Shown here piece after piece: positions 50,576 through 58,247 of a DNA stretch of 64,000 nucleotides. This DNA comes from an uncultured Mucilaginibacter sp. (GTDB taxonomy: Bacteria; Bacteroidota; Bacteroidia; Sphingobacteriales; Sphingobacteriaceae): NCBI GenBank assembly GCA_903864275.1, contig CAIPFE010000005.1:16624-80623 (forward strand), written 5' to 3'. Position 1 is the stretch's first letter. Each line of letters starts with the position of its first letter. The notes below the pieces were generated by a model, which was given only the letters and a program-made list of their open reading frames with translations, was not told the DNA's origin and ran no database searches. Made by a program: the position numbers and the translations under genes.

Positions 50576-51424
50576 ATGAAAATTAAATATAGTTTGCTTG
50601 CAGCAATTTTATTGATGGCATTTCAGTCATGTGTCGTGCTTTCCCCTAAAAAATATAAAGCGTTGGTCGCTGAACGCGATTCGCTTTCTATCCGCACCGG
50701 GAGCCTCGAAGACACAGTTGCAAAGTTGCGGGCAGACACGATGCGCTTACACCGCGAACTCAGGGACCTAAAAGGCACTTACGCGACGTTAAACGACAAC
50801 TACAATACATTGAATGATAAATATGGCGCCCTGAACAATAATTTCAACAGCAGCTCATCAAAGGTGAGCGAACTATCTACCGACCTGAAAAAAAGAGAGG
50901 CCAGGTTAAAGGAAGTTGAAGATGCTTTGCGCAAGCGCGATGAAGCTACCAACGCTTTAAAGAATAAATTGCAGCAGGCACTGCTCGGCTTTCAGCAAAG
51001 CGGTTTAACGGTTGATATAAAGAATGGTAAGGTATATGTTTCATTAGCTGATAAGTTACTTTTCCCGTCGGGAAGCATCGTGATTGACGAGCGGGGAAAG
51101 GCGGCGCTAAAACAACTCGCAGTGGTGTTGAACAAAGAGGCGGATATTAACATAGCAGTTGAAGGGCATACCGACGATAAAAAAGTAATTAACCTTGGGC
51201 AGATAAAAGATAACTGGGATTTAAGCGTGCTGCGTGCGACGTCAGTTTGCCGCTACCTTACCGAAGCAGAGAAAGTAGACCCGCACCGCCTTACCGCCAC
51301 AGGAAAAAGCGAATACCAACCAAATGACCCGGCGAATACCAATGAGGCGCGCACTAAAAACAGGCGGATTGAAATTGTGCTGACTCCAAAGCTGGATGAG
51401 CTGTATAATTTGATAAAGCAATAA
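50576..51424 (+). CDS. OmpA-family peptidoglycan-associated lipoprotein
   Basis: 282 residues. A lipoprotein signal (LLMAFQSC, then VVLSPKKYKAL) is followed by a long coiled coil (about 30-145, heptads such as LNDNYNTLNDKYGALNNNFN) and a C-terminal OmpA domain (about 160-280): LFPSGSIVIDERGKAALKQL, VEGHTDDKKV, SVLRATSVCRYLTE, NRRIEIVL. It anchors the outer membrane to peptidoglycan. It ends next to a 22-bp inverted repeat that may terminate it. Confidence 0.92.
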   Translation: MKIKYSLLAAILLMAFQSCVVLSPKKYKALVAERDSLSIRTGSLEDTVAKLRADTMRLHRELRDLKGTYATLNDNYNTLNDKYGALNNNFNSSSSKVSELSTDLKKREARLKEVEDALRKRDEATNALKNKLQQALLGFQQSGLTVDIKNGKVYVSLADKLLFPSGSIVIDERGKAALKQLAVVLNKEADINIAVEGHTDDKKVINLGQIKDNWDLSVLRATSVCRYLTEAEKVDPHRLTATGKSEYQPNDPANTNEARTKNRRIEIVLTPKLDELYNLIKQ

Positions 51425-51432
51425 CCGACCTG

Positions 51433-51514
51433 GATTAATCGGATTTAAGGATTTTTACGATTTAAAGAGAAATCGGGCTGGAAAAATCCTGCAAATCCTT
51501 AAATCCGTTTAATC
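51433..51514. terminator. 22-bp inverted repeat between convergent genes
   Basis: GATTAATCGGATTTAAGGATTT (first 20 bases shown are GATTAATCGGATTTAAGGAT) at 51433-51454 pairs with 51493-51514 at 21 of 22 positions, with a 38-base loop. It sits between OmpA (plus) and rfbC (minus) and could stop both transcripts. It belongs to the same style as the other inverted arrays. Confidence 0.5.
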
Positions 51515-51518
51515 AAGG

Positions 51519-52067
51519 TCAAAAGGGGCTCTTGAAGGAACTAAAATCGGGGAGCTGCTCATCTTTTGGCGATAACAAAACGTCGTCCTGCGCTATGCCC
51601 CAGTCGATATTGAGGGTTTTGTCATTCCATATCACGCCAATTTCTGAAGCCTTGTCGTAATAATTATCTACTTTATAGGTAAAAATAGTGTTGTCTTCGA
51701 GGGTGGCAAAGCCATGCAGGAAACCGGCAGGTATCCAAAGCAGCCGTTTATTCTCGCCGCTAAGTTCAACCGAAACATGTTTTCCATAGGTTGGGGACCC
51801 GTTACGGATGTCAAGGGCAACATCAAGTACACGACCGTTAATTACCCGCACAAGTTTGCCCTGCGCAAACGGATCAGCCTGGCCATGCAGGCCCCGCACG
51901 GCGCCTTTATGCGAAAAAGATTGGTTATCCTGCACAAAATCCACGGCGATGCCTGCCTCTGTAAATTTGGCTTTATTATAGCTTTCGTAAAAATAGCCCC
52001 TGCCGTCATTAAACACACGTGGCTCAATGATCAGCAATCCTTCAATGGCAGTCTCAGTGATCTTCAT
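51519..52067 (-). CDS. rfbC: dTDP-4-dehydrorhamnose 3,5-epimerase family protein
   Basis: 182 residues, the family length. Motifs: LLIIEPRVFNDGRGYFYESY, the catalytic His in RGLHGQ (where most members have RGLHYQ), QGKLVRVINGRVLDVALDIR and the second catalytic Asp near the centre, and IPAGFLHGFATLEDNT. It epimerises the sugar nucleotide on the dTDP-rhamnose route; rfbA, rfbB and rfbD are not in the window. Two bases separate it from the upstream DUF4286 gene. Confidence 0.9.
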   Translation of the reverse strand: MKITETAIEGLLIIEPRVFNDGRGYFYESYNKAKFTEAGIAVDFVQDNQSFSHKGAVRGLHGQADPFAQGKLVRVINGRVLDVALDIRNGSPTYGKHVSVELSGENKRLLWIPAGFLHGFATLEDNTIFTYKVDNYYDKASEIGVIWNDKTLNIDWGIAQDDVLLSPKDEQLPDFSSFKSPF

Positions 52068-52069
52068 TT

Positions 52070-52372
52070 TTAGTCAACAGTTTTCATTAGGGTGTTGAAG
52101 ATCACAAACTGGTTTTCAAACTCCTGGTTATGTATTGCCTGCAACTGGTGCAGGTGCTTATTATAAAAATGCGTAAAATCTTCAATACTATCGGCATAAT
52201 ACTGAACACAATAAGTTACCCCTTCGTTCGGCGAATCAATAACATTAAGTACTTGGTACGATTTAAAATAACCGGTAGCCATTACCGCCGGGATATGCAC
52301 TTCTTTTACCCATTTAAGCCATTTCAGGTGGACAGCTTCTTCCACAATTACGGTATCGTTGAATATGATCAT
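52070..52372 (-). CDS. DUF4286 family protein
   Basis: 100 residues. Family text MIIFNDTVIVEEAVHLKWLK with the VHIPAVMATGYFKSYQVLNV and QFVIFNTLMKTVD segments fits DUF4286, a small cytoplasmic dimer-like fold of unknown function. It is the upstream partner of rfbC with a two-base gap. A 19-base direct repeat lies just upstream of the start. Confidence 0.85.
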   Translation of the reverse strand: MIIFNDTVIVEEAVHLKWLKWVKEVHIPAVMATGYFKSYQVLNVIDSPNEGVTYCVQYYADSIEDFTHFYNKHLHQLQAIHNQEFENQFVIFNTLMKTVD

Positions 52373-52386
52373 AGCGGCAAATATAA

Positions 52387-52455
52387 GTTGATTAAGTTGG
52401 ATTGGGTTGATTAAGTTGGATTGGGTTGATTACTTGAGTAGTTGGTCGAGTTGAT
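52387..52455 (+). repeat. 19-bp tandem repeat, GTTGATTAAGTTGGATTGG
   Basis: Two perfect copies (52387-52405 and 52406-52424) and a partial third (GTTGATTAC), then degenerate GTTGGTCGAGTTGATTAACG. The word is shared with the arrays at 35261, 60669 and 63206. No inverted arm is visible here. Confidence 0.85.
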
Positions 52456-52633
52456 TAACGTCAAAAGCGTTATAAAACATTGATCAGATTACAGTTGCAG
52501 GTACTTTGCGCCACCGCTAAAGCTAAGGCGGCATGCGGTCAGACTTTCCTACTTCCGCACTCCCCTTCCGTCATACCAAAAACAACTTTCCTACTTTCAG
52601 CCTCCCGGTCTTTCGGACTTCCCATACTAAAAC

Positions 52634-52641
52634 TATCTTTG
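52634..52641 (+). promoter_or_regulatory. Promoter -7 element of gltX
   Basis: TATCTTTG, seven bases before the gltX ATG. The leader would be only a few bases. Confidence 0.55.
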
Positions 52642-52648
52642 CCGCACT

Positions 52649-54172
52649 ATGTCTGATAAAAAAGTTAGAGTAAGGTTTGCGCCAAGTCCTACGGGTGGTT
52701 TGCACCTGGGCGGGGTACGTACCGTGTTGTTTAATTATCTTTTCGCCAAAAAACACCATGGCGATTTTATTTTAAGGATCGAGGATACCGACCAAAGCCG
52801 CTATGTAGAAGGCGCTGAGGCATATATTTTAGATTGTTTGGCCTGGTGCGGCCTGATGCCCGACGAAAGCCCGGTTGCCGGTGGCGCCTATGCCCCTTAC
52901 CGCCAAAGCGAACGCAAGGCCATTTACCGCGAATATGCCGAAAAACTGGTGCGCCAGGGCCATGCCTATTATGCTTTTGATACCACCGAAGAACTGGAAC
53001 AAAACCGCCGCGAGATACCTAACTTCCAATACGGGCAGGTTTACCGGGATGGTTTGCGCAATTCGCTATCGCTAACCGAACACGAAGTAAACGAGTTGCT
53101 TGATGCCAATACCCCGCATGTTATCCGTATAAAAATGCCTGCGGATGAACGGGTGAGCTTTAATGATTTGATACGCGGCCAGGTAAGTTTTGAAACCAAC
53201 CAGGTTGATGATAAGGTTTTATTAAAGGCCGATGGTATGCCTACCTACCATTTGGCTGTTGTGGTGGATGATTACCTGATGAAAATATCGCATGCCTTTA
53301 GGGGCGAGGAGTGGCTGCCATCAGCGCCTGTGCATTTATTATTGTGGGATTATTTGGGCTGGAAGGCCGATATGCCCAAATGGGCGCATTTGCCGCTGAT
53401 ATTAAAGCCTGATGGTCATGGTAAATTAAGCAAACGCGATGGCGCACGCCTGGGTTTCCCGGTATATGCCATGAACTGGTTCGATGCCAAAACCGGCGAG
53501 CTTACGCCCGGTTTCCGCGAGCTTGGCTTTTTGCCCGAAGCATTTTTAAACCTGCTGGCCACCCTCGGCTGGAACGACGGCAGCGACCAGGAAATATTTT
53601 CGCTTGATGAACTGGTGCAAAAATTCTCCCTCGACCGCGTAAGCAAGGCCGGGGCAAAATTTGATTTTGAAAAAGCCAAATGGTTCAATGCGGAATGGAT
53701 AAGGAAGGTGAAAGCTGAAAGCTTAAAGCCAAAAGTAAAAGCCATTTTGGAGGATAAGGGGATTGTGGTTGCCGATGATGCTTATTTGCTGAAAGTTATT
53801 GAGCAGGTGAAGGACCGCTGTGTTTTATTGCCCGATTTCTACCAGCAGGCCGGCTACTTTTTTGAAGCGCCAAAGGAATATGATATTAACGCCGTTAAAC
53901 CAAGATGGACGGATGCTAAAACAGAGTTTTTCAATTTACTGATCACCAAACTAAGCACTTTAGAAACCTGGGAACCCGCTGAACTTGAAACCACCTTTAA
54001 AGCCCTGGCCGAAGAAAAAGCCATTAAACCCGGCGAGGTTTTGCTGCCTTTCCGCATCATGCTGGTTGGCGGCAAGTTTGGCCCACATGTATTTGATATT
54101 GCCGGGTTGCTGGGGAAAGCGGAGACTTTTAAGAGGATTGAGTTGGGAGTGGGGGTGTTTAACGAGGTGTAA
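52649..54172 (+). CDS. gltX: Glutamyl-tRNA synthetase
   Basis: 507 residues, class I synthetase. The HIGH-like motif is HLGG (residues 17-20 in PSPTGGLHLGGVRTVLF), KMSKS is KLSKRDGAR and the anticodon-binding part is complete. Charges tRNA-Glu. The start follows the promoter by seven bases. Normal length; no domain missing. Confidence 0.97.
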   Translation: MSDKKVRVRFAPSPTGGLHLGGVRTVLFNYLFAKKHHGDFILRIEDTDQSRYVEGAEAYILDCLAWCGLMPDESPVAGGAYAPYRQSERKAIYREYAEKLVRQGHAYYAFDTTEELEQNRREIPNFQYGQVYRDGLRNSLSLTEHEVNELLDANTPHVIRIKMPADERVSFNDLIRGQVSFETNQVDDKVLLKADGMPTYHLAVVVDDYLMKISHAFRGEEWLPSAPVHLLLWDYLGWKADMPKWAHLPLILKPDGHGKLSKRDGARLGFPVYAMNWFDAKTGELTPGFRELGFLPEAFLNLLATLGWNDGSDQEIFSLDELVQKFSLDRVSKAGAKFDFEKAKWFNAEWIRKVKAESLKPKVKAILEDKGIVVADDAYLLKVIEQVKDRCVLLPDFYQQAGYFFEAPKEYDINAVKPRWTDAKTEFFNLLITKLSTLETWEPAELETTFKALAEEKAIKPGEVLLPFRIMLVGGKFGPHVFDIAGLLGKAETFKRIELGVGVFNEV

Positions 54173-54203
54173 CCGATATTTTTTCGCGGCAAACTTTAAA
54201 TGA

Positions 54204-54211
54204 TATATTTG
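54204..54211 (+). promoter_or_regulatory. Promoter -7 element of the 54231 gene
   Basis: TATATTTG, 19 bases before the ATG of the 54231 gene. No TTG partner is found at the expected spacing. Confidence 0.45.
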
Positions 54212-54230
54212 TTTTATAGCTAAACCGCTA

Positions 54231-54674
54231 ATGAAAATCCATTTAATTATTTCGATAACTATTTTAAACCTTCTATTGCTCATTTCCAAAGTAAATGGCC
54301 AAGATTCAATAAAATATTCGGAGCGGCCTAATGGTCATAACGCTCCATATCGTATTCCCATAAATGAAATATTGGAATCTCCTGACGTGTATGAAGGGAC
54401 ACAAATCCAAGTAGTTGGTTATTTAAACTTGGATTGGGAAGCGGATGCAATATATTTAAACGAAGGGGACTTCAAAGCAAACAGGTATAACAAAGGTTTG
54501 TGGGTACATTTAAACCAATTCAAATTCAAGAATTCGAGCAAATTGAAGGGTCATTATGTTGTTATTGATGCCGTTTTTGACGCAAACGACCATGGACATA
54601 TGAACCTTTGGGGCGGTGCATTGAAGCAGATCACAGCTATAAAACGGTATAAAAAGTATAGTCGTAAAAAATAA
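54231..54674 (+). CDS. Secreted OB-fold-like small protein, unknown function
   Basis: 147 residues with a signal peptide (ISITILNLLLLISKVNGQ). The remainder has a short beta-barrel pattern: SPDVYEGTQIQVVGYLNLDW, AIYLNEGDFKANRY and HYVVIDAVFDANDHGHMNLW, resembling periplasmic OB-fold proteins that bind small ligands. No close relative is recognised. The base composition is AT-richer than gltX before it, which hints at acquisition. Confidence 0.6.
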   Translation: MKIHLIISITILNLLLLISKVNGQDSIKYSERPNGHNAPYRIPINEILESPDVYEGTQIQVVGYLNLDWEADAIYLNEGDFKANRYNKGLWVHLNQFKFKNSSKLKGHYVVIDAVFDANDHGHMNLWGGALKQITAIKRYKKYSRKK

Positions 54675-54684
54675 AACGTTTCGG

Positions 54685-54948
54685 TTTTTCCCACCTTTGT
54701 TGGTGTTATCACCACAGGTGTTCGGAATATCTAAAAAAGCGGCGGTCGAGTGCGATTCCCGCCCTGGGGCGGGGAAGGGTGGGGTTTAGCGAACTATCCG
54801 GGCAACCGTTTATTCGCTCCAACATGACGGCGAAACCCCTCCCCGCCACTTCACTGTCAGCCGCACCCCTCCCCGTGGGAGGGAGTTTTGGCACCAATTG
54901 AAATCTTCCAAACACCTGTGGTGATAACACCAACAAAGGCGGAAAAAT
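54685..54948. repeat. 264-bp element with long terminal inverted repeats
   Basis: Left arm 54685-54725 and right arm 54908-54948 are reverse complements with a core of 29 identical bases (core 54694-54722 and 54911-54939, beginning CCTTTGTTGGTGTTATCACC). The interior contains G-rich and C-rich runs (GGGGCGGGGAAGGGTGGGG and its C-rich counterpart) that can pair further. It encodes no convincing protein. It resembles a MITE-like or palindromic intergenic element. Confidence 0.75.
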
Positions 54949-54954
54949 GGAATT

Positions 54955-55067
54955 GCGTTAGCGGGCGTCGCGGATACCGGCCTTGTGGGCAAGGCTTGTG
55001 TAGTATGAGCAGAGCACGCGACCCGCTTCTACCAGCGGGGAACGCCCTTTTTAGCCATTTCAAGATT
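54955..55067. repeat. GC-rich palindromic repeat after the 54685 element
   Basis: GTTAGCGGGCGTCGCG near 54958 and GCGACCCGCTTCTACCAGCG near 55019 are partly inverted, with a CCTTGTGGGCAAGG hairpin between (54981-54994). Repeats with this wording are frequent between Sphingobacteriaceae genes. It sits between the element at 54685 and the end of the peptidase gene. Confidence 0.5.
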
Positions 55068-55069
55068 AT

Positions 55070-57280
55070 TTACTGCCCTGCCGCATTCAAATACCCCGCC
55101 AAATTATCAATACTTTTCGCCACTACGCCTATCTGTTCCTGCGCCTCCGTCCAGTTGCGTTGTTCAATAGCTTCGCGGATGCCGGGGAGGGTTTTTACGC
55201 CGTAGCCGGTATAAAAGCCGGGGGCGTAAATGGTATGCCTGTACCAGGGGCGGCGGGGCAGGCCGTCGTTTAATAATTGCTGCTCGGCATGGTAAAGCAG
55301 TTTGTTTAGTTTATCATGGTCGGCAGCGGTTAATGAGGCGGCTATCCAGGTGATGGATAATTTATCGGCGCTTTTTTTAAGGGAATCCAGCGCGGTTTTT
55401 AGCGTGGTGAAATCAAGTTTGGGCACTTCGGCTTTTGCTGCCGGGGGCTGCTCGTGTTTGGTAGGGTCGGCGGCGAGGGTGAAATCGTTGGCTTTTAACA
55501 GTTGGTTTTCGAGGTCGGTATTTTCGCGCATTTTGTCGGTCAGTTCCGTTAATTCGGTCACATATTTGTCGATGGTGGTTTGCAGGCTGCGGAAATCAAA
55601 GGGCAGCAGGTCGGCATCGGCCATACGCAAAATGGCATGCCCGGCGGTTTCGGATAAAGCAACGCCGTACTTAAATGATGAATCTTTAAACCGGCGGTAA
55701 TCATCAAACGAATCGTAAATTGAATGGTATTCCCCGCCGCCATCTTCACCGCCAAAGCCGAGGTCAAGGGTTGGGATACCAAGGTGCTGCAAAAACGATG
55801 AATAATCCGAACCGGAGCCAAGGGATTCCAGGCGGCCACCCTTGCGGTCCAGTATTTCTTTTTTATCTTTTGCGTTTGCCGCGCTCACCAGTTCACGTGC
55901 CCTTTTACGGTCGTACACACTCACATTGGTTTGCGGGTCGTTTACATGCCGGGTGATCTCATCCATAAAGGTCTCCAGCGCCTGCGAACCGCCGCCGCCA
56001 TAAAAGCCGCGGCCATTCCCATCCGAATTGATATAGATCACGGCTTTTTCCTGCAACTCTTTATTATGGTCTTCGGCAAACTCAGTAGAACCCAGCAAGC
56101 CAGGTTCCTCGCCATCCCATGAGCAATAAACAATGGTGCGTTTTGGCTTCCACCCGGTTTTTCGCAAGTCGCCCAGGGCTTTGGCTTCATCCAGCATGGC
56201 TGATTGCCCGCTCAAAGGGTCACCGGCGCCATTTACCCAGGCATCGTGATGGTTACCGCGCATTACCCATTCATCCGGCCAGGTTGAACCTTTTATCTTA
56301 GCGATCACATCATAAGCCGGCACCATATCCCAGTTAAATTCCAGCTTCAAATGTACCGTTGCCTTACCCGGACCAACATGATAAGTAATAGGCAAGCCAC
56401 CCTGCCAGTCGCGCGGCGCCACGGTGCCATCCATCGCGGCCAATAGCGGCTGCGCATCATGATAACTGATAGGCAGTACGGGGATTTTTAATATGGTAAC
56501 TGCATCCTTCCTGTCCAGACGTTTGGCATTTTTGGTGGCCCCAACGCCGGGTGTAAGCGGGTCGCCGGGGTAAATAACCATATCCATTACCGAGCCGCGC
56601 TGTACGCCGAATTCGTTTTTGTAAGCGCCTTTTGGATAAACATCCCCGGCAGAATAGCCGTCATCCCCGGGATCCGAATAAATGATACAGCCAATGGCGC
56701 CATGTTCATAGGCCACTTTTGGTTTTATGCCCCGCCACGAGCGGCCGTATTTGGCGATCACAATTTTGCCTTTTACATCAATACCCAATTTGGCAAGGGT
56801 TTCGTAATCTTCGGGCAGGCCATAGTTCACAAACACCAGCTGACCGGTTACATCCCCATCGGCGCTCCAGGCATTATAGGTTGGCAGCTGGTTGTCTTGT
56901 CCTGATGTAGCATCGCCCGGTACAGCGGGTTCTTTTAATATGGCTGTATATTGGGTCGGGCCGGTAAGCTCGAGTACACGGGTTTTTGGTGTTGGGTATA
57001 GCACAGTATAGGTTTCGATGTGGGCATCCATACCATAGCTTTTATATTTTTGGAGGATCTTCTCTGCCACCGCCTTGCTGCCCGGCGAGCCTAAATTATG
57101 CGGGTAGGCCGATAGTTCCTTCAGCGTTTCGCCGATATGCGGCGCGCTCAGCGAGGCATCAAAAGCCTGTTCAGTCTGCAATTCTTTGGCCGACGAGGCA
57201 TCGGTAAAGCCGGTGATCTTTTGCTGGCCATTTGCAATGGCGGCGATGGTAAGCAGCCCGAACGTTATAGTTTTTTTCAT
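55070..57280 (-). CDS. M28B family peptidase, glutamate carboxypeptidase II-like
   Basis: 736 residues with a signal peptide (ITFGLLTIAAIANGQQ). PA-type domain (about 140-330: LVFVNYGLPEDYETLAKLGI, then GCIIYSDPGDDGY), then the M28 core: MRGNHHDAWVNGAGDPLSG (zinc His and Asp), CSWDGEEPGLLGSTEF (Glu-Glu), YINSDGNGRGF (Asp), GSGSDYSSFLQHLGIPTLDL and GGEYHSIYDSF (His). C-terminal transferrin-receptor-like dimerisation domain (TIDKYVTELTELTDKMREN onward) is present. All five zinc ligands are intact. Probably periplasmic or secreted N-acetylated-alpha-linked acidic dipeptidase type. Confidence 0.93.
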   Translation of the reverse strand: MKKTITFGLLTIAAIANGQQKITGFTDASSAKELQTEQAFDASLSAPHIGETLKELSAYPHNLGSPGSKAVAEKILQKYKSYGMDAHIETYTVLYPTPKTRVLELTGPTQYTAILKEPAVPGDATSGQDNQLPTYNAWSADGDVTGQLVFVNYGLPEDYETLAKLGIDVKGKIVIAKYGRSWRGIKPKVAYEHGAIGCIIYSDPGDDGYSAGDVYPKGAYKNEFGVQRGSVMDMVIYPGDPLTPGVGATKNAKRLDRKDAVTILKIPVLPISYHDAQPLLAAMDGTVAPRDWQGGLPITYHVGPGKATVHLKLEFNWDMVPAYDVIAKIKGSTWPDEWVMRGNHHDAWVNGAGDPLSGQSAMLDEAKALGDLRKTGWKPKRTIVYCSWDGEEPGLLGSTEFAEDHNKELQEKAVIYINSDGNGRGFYGGGGSQALETFMDEITRHVNDPQTNVSVYDRKRARELVSAANAKDKKEILDRKGGRLESLGSGSDYSSFLQHLGIPTLDLGFGGEDGGGEYHSIYDSFDDYRRFKDSSFKYGVALSETAGHAILRMADADLLPFDFRSLQTTIDKYVTELTELTDKMRENTDLENQLLKANDFTLAADPTKHEQPPAAKAEVPKLDFTTLKTALDSLKKSADKLSITWIAASLTAADHDKLNKLLYHAEQQLLNDGLPRRPWYRHTIYAPGFYTGYGVKTLPGIREAIEQRNWTEAQEQIGVVAKSIDNLAGYLNAAGQ

Positions 57281-57383
57281 GTGGGGTGGTATTACGGGTG
57301 AAATTAGGCAATTTGGGATAGATTGGCAAATGGGATAATATAAATCACACTGTCGTCGGCTGGGGACTAACCTGCATGGTGAT

Positions 57384-57550
57384 GTTGCGTACCTATGGCA
57401 CGCGACTTCTATTTTTTTGGTTTTCTATCGATATTTGGCCCCTACAGGGCCAATATCCTATCACATAGAAAAATAACTTTCATGGGCGCCGTCGGCGCCA
57501 AATATTGGTAGAAAAAATCATAAAGGTTCAGCGTGCCGTAGGTACGCAAC
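57384..57550. repeat. 167-bp nested palindromic intergenic element
   Basis: Outer arms GTTGCGTACCTATGGCACGC (57384-57403) and GCGTGCCGTAGGTACGCAAC (57531-57550) match at 19 of 20 positions as reverse complements. Inside are GGCCCCTACAGGGCC and GGCGCCGTCGGCGCC hairpins and complementary CCAATAT/ATATTGG words. It is the main content of the gap between the M28 and YfiT genes. Confidence 0.75.
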
Positions 57551-57609
57551 TGTTGGAGCGGCATTTGTGGCAGTGCCTGGCGGCCTGTTGAATGTGTGAA
57601 AATCGTATC

Positions 57610-58155
57610 TCAAAACGTCTTTGTAGTTTCAGTTATATGTGCCAGGTGATGGTTACTGTGCCAGGCGTACAAAGCCAGCGCTTTTTTCAGCTGCATGGTT
57701 TGGCCTGAAGCGGGGTGTAAAAAAGTACGGTCCCAAGCCTCTTCTGTAAAACTTTCGAGTAGTGCAACCCAGCGCAGATGTATCCCTTCGAGTATTTTTA
57801 AAGAGGATTCAACGGGCAAACGGTAATCCGACAACAAAGCCCAGTCGGCTTCTTCATAGGGTTTTATGGTTGGGTTTTCTTCGGCCAGCGCCCATTTAAA
57901 ACGCAACAGGGAGTTCATGTGGCTGTCGGCAACATGGTGTACTACCTGGCGCAGTGTCCACCCGCCGGTGCGGTATGGCGTATCGAGCTGCCTTTCATTC
58001 AGCCCGATAATTGCATTGCGCAATTTTCCGGGAAACAACTTGATGGTAGTGGTCCAATGCCTGATATCGTCAGGGGTATAGGATACGGGCGCTGTAAATT
58101 TCCCAATGGGATACCTCATCCGCTCATCTTTCGTGATAGTTAGTTCTTCTGCCAT
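57610..58155 (-). CDS. YfiT-like bacillithiol-transferase-type DinB protein
   Basis: 181 residues, DinB four-helix fold. The three metal-binding His positions are visible: VHHVADSHM and WHSNHHLAHITE. Family members (YfiT) transfer thiols such as bacillithiol to electrophiles; the enzyme is probably cytoplasmic and detoxifying. No metal-site residue is missing. Single gene. Confidence 0.88.
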   Translation of the reverse strand: MAEELTITKDERMRYPIGKFTAPVSYTPDDIRHWTTTIKLFPGKLRNAIIGLNERQLDTPYRTGGWTLRQVVHHVADSHMNSLLRFKWALAEENPTIKPYEEADWALLSDYRLPVESSLKILEGIHLRWVALLESFTEEAWDRTFLHPASGQTMQLKKALALYAWHSNHHLAHITETTKTF

Positions 58156-58247
58156 GGCCTTAAAAAAAAATTAAATTAAGTATTATTTTAATCTTCAGCA
58201 AGCTTTTGCTTTATTTTAGCGTTTAGTATCTGTTTAATGAGGTTTTG

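Noticed and set aside
54857..55063. Minus-strand open frame in the GC-rich repeat before the M28 gene
   Set aside because: It lies entirely in palindromic repeat DNA and encodes no recognisable pattern; treated as a chance frame.
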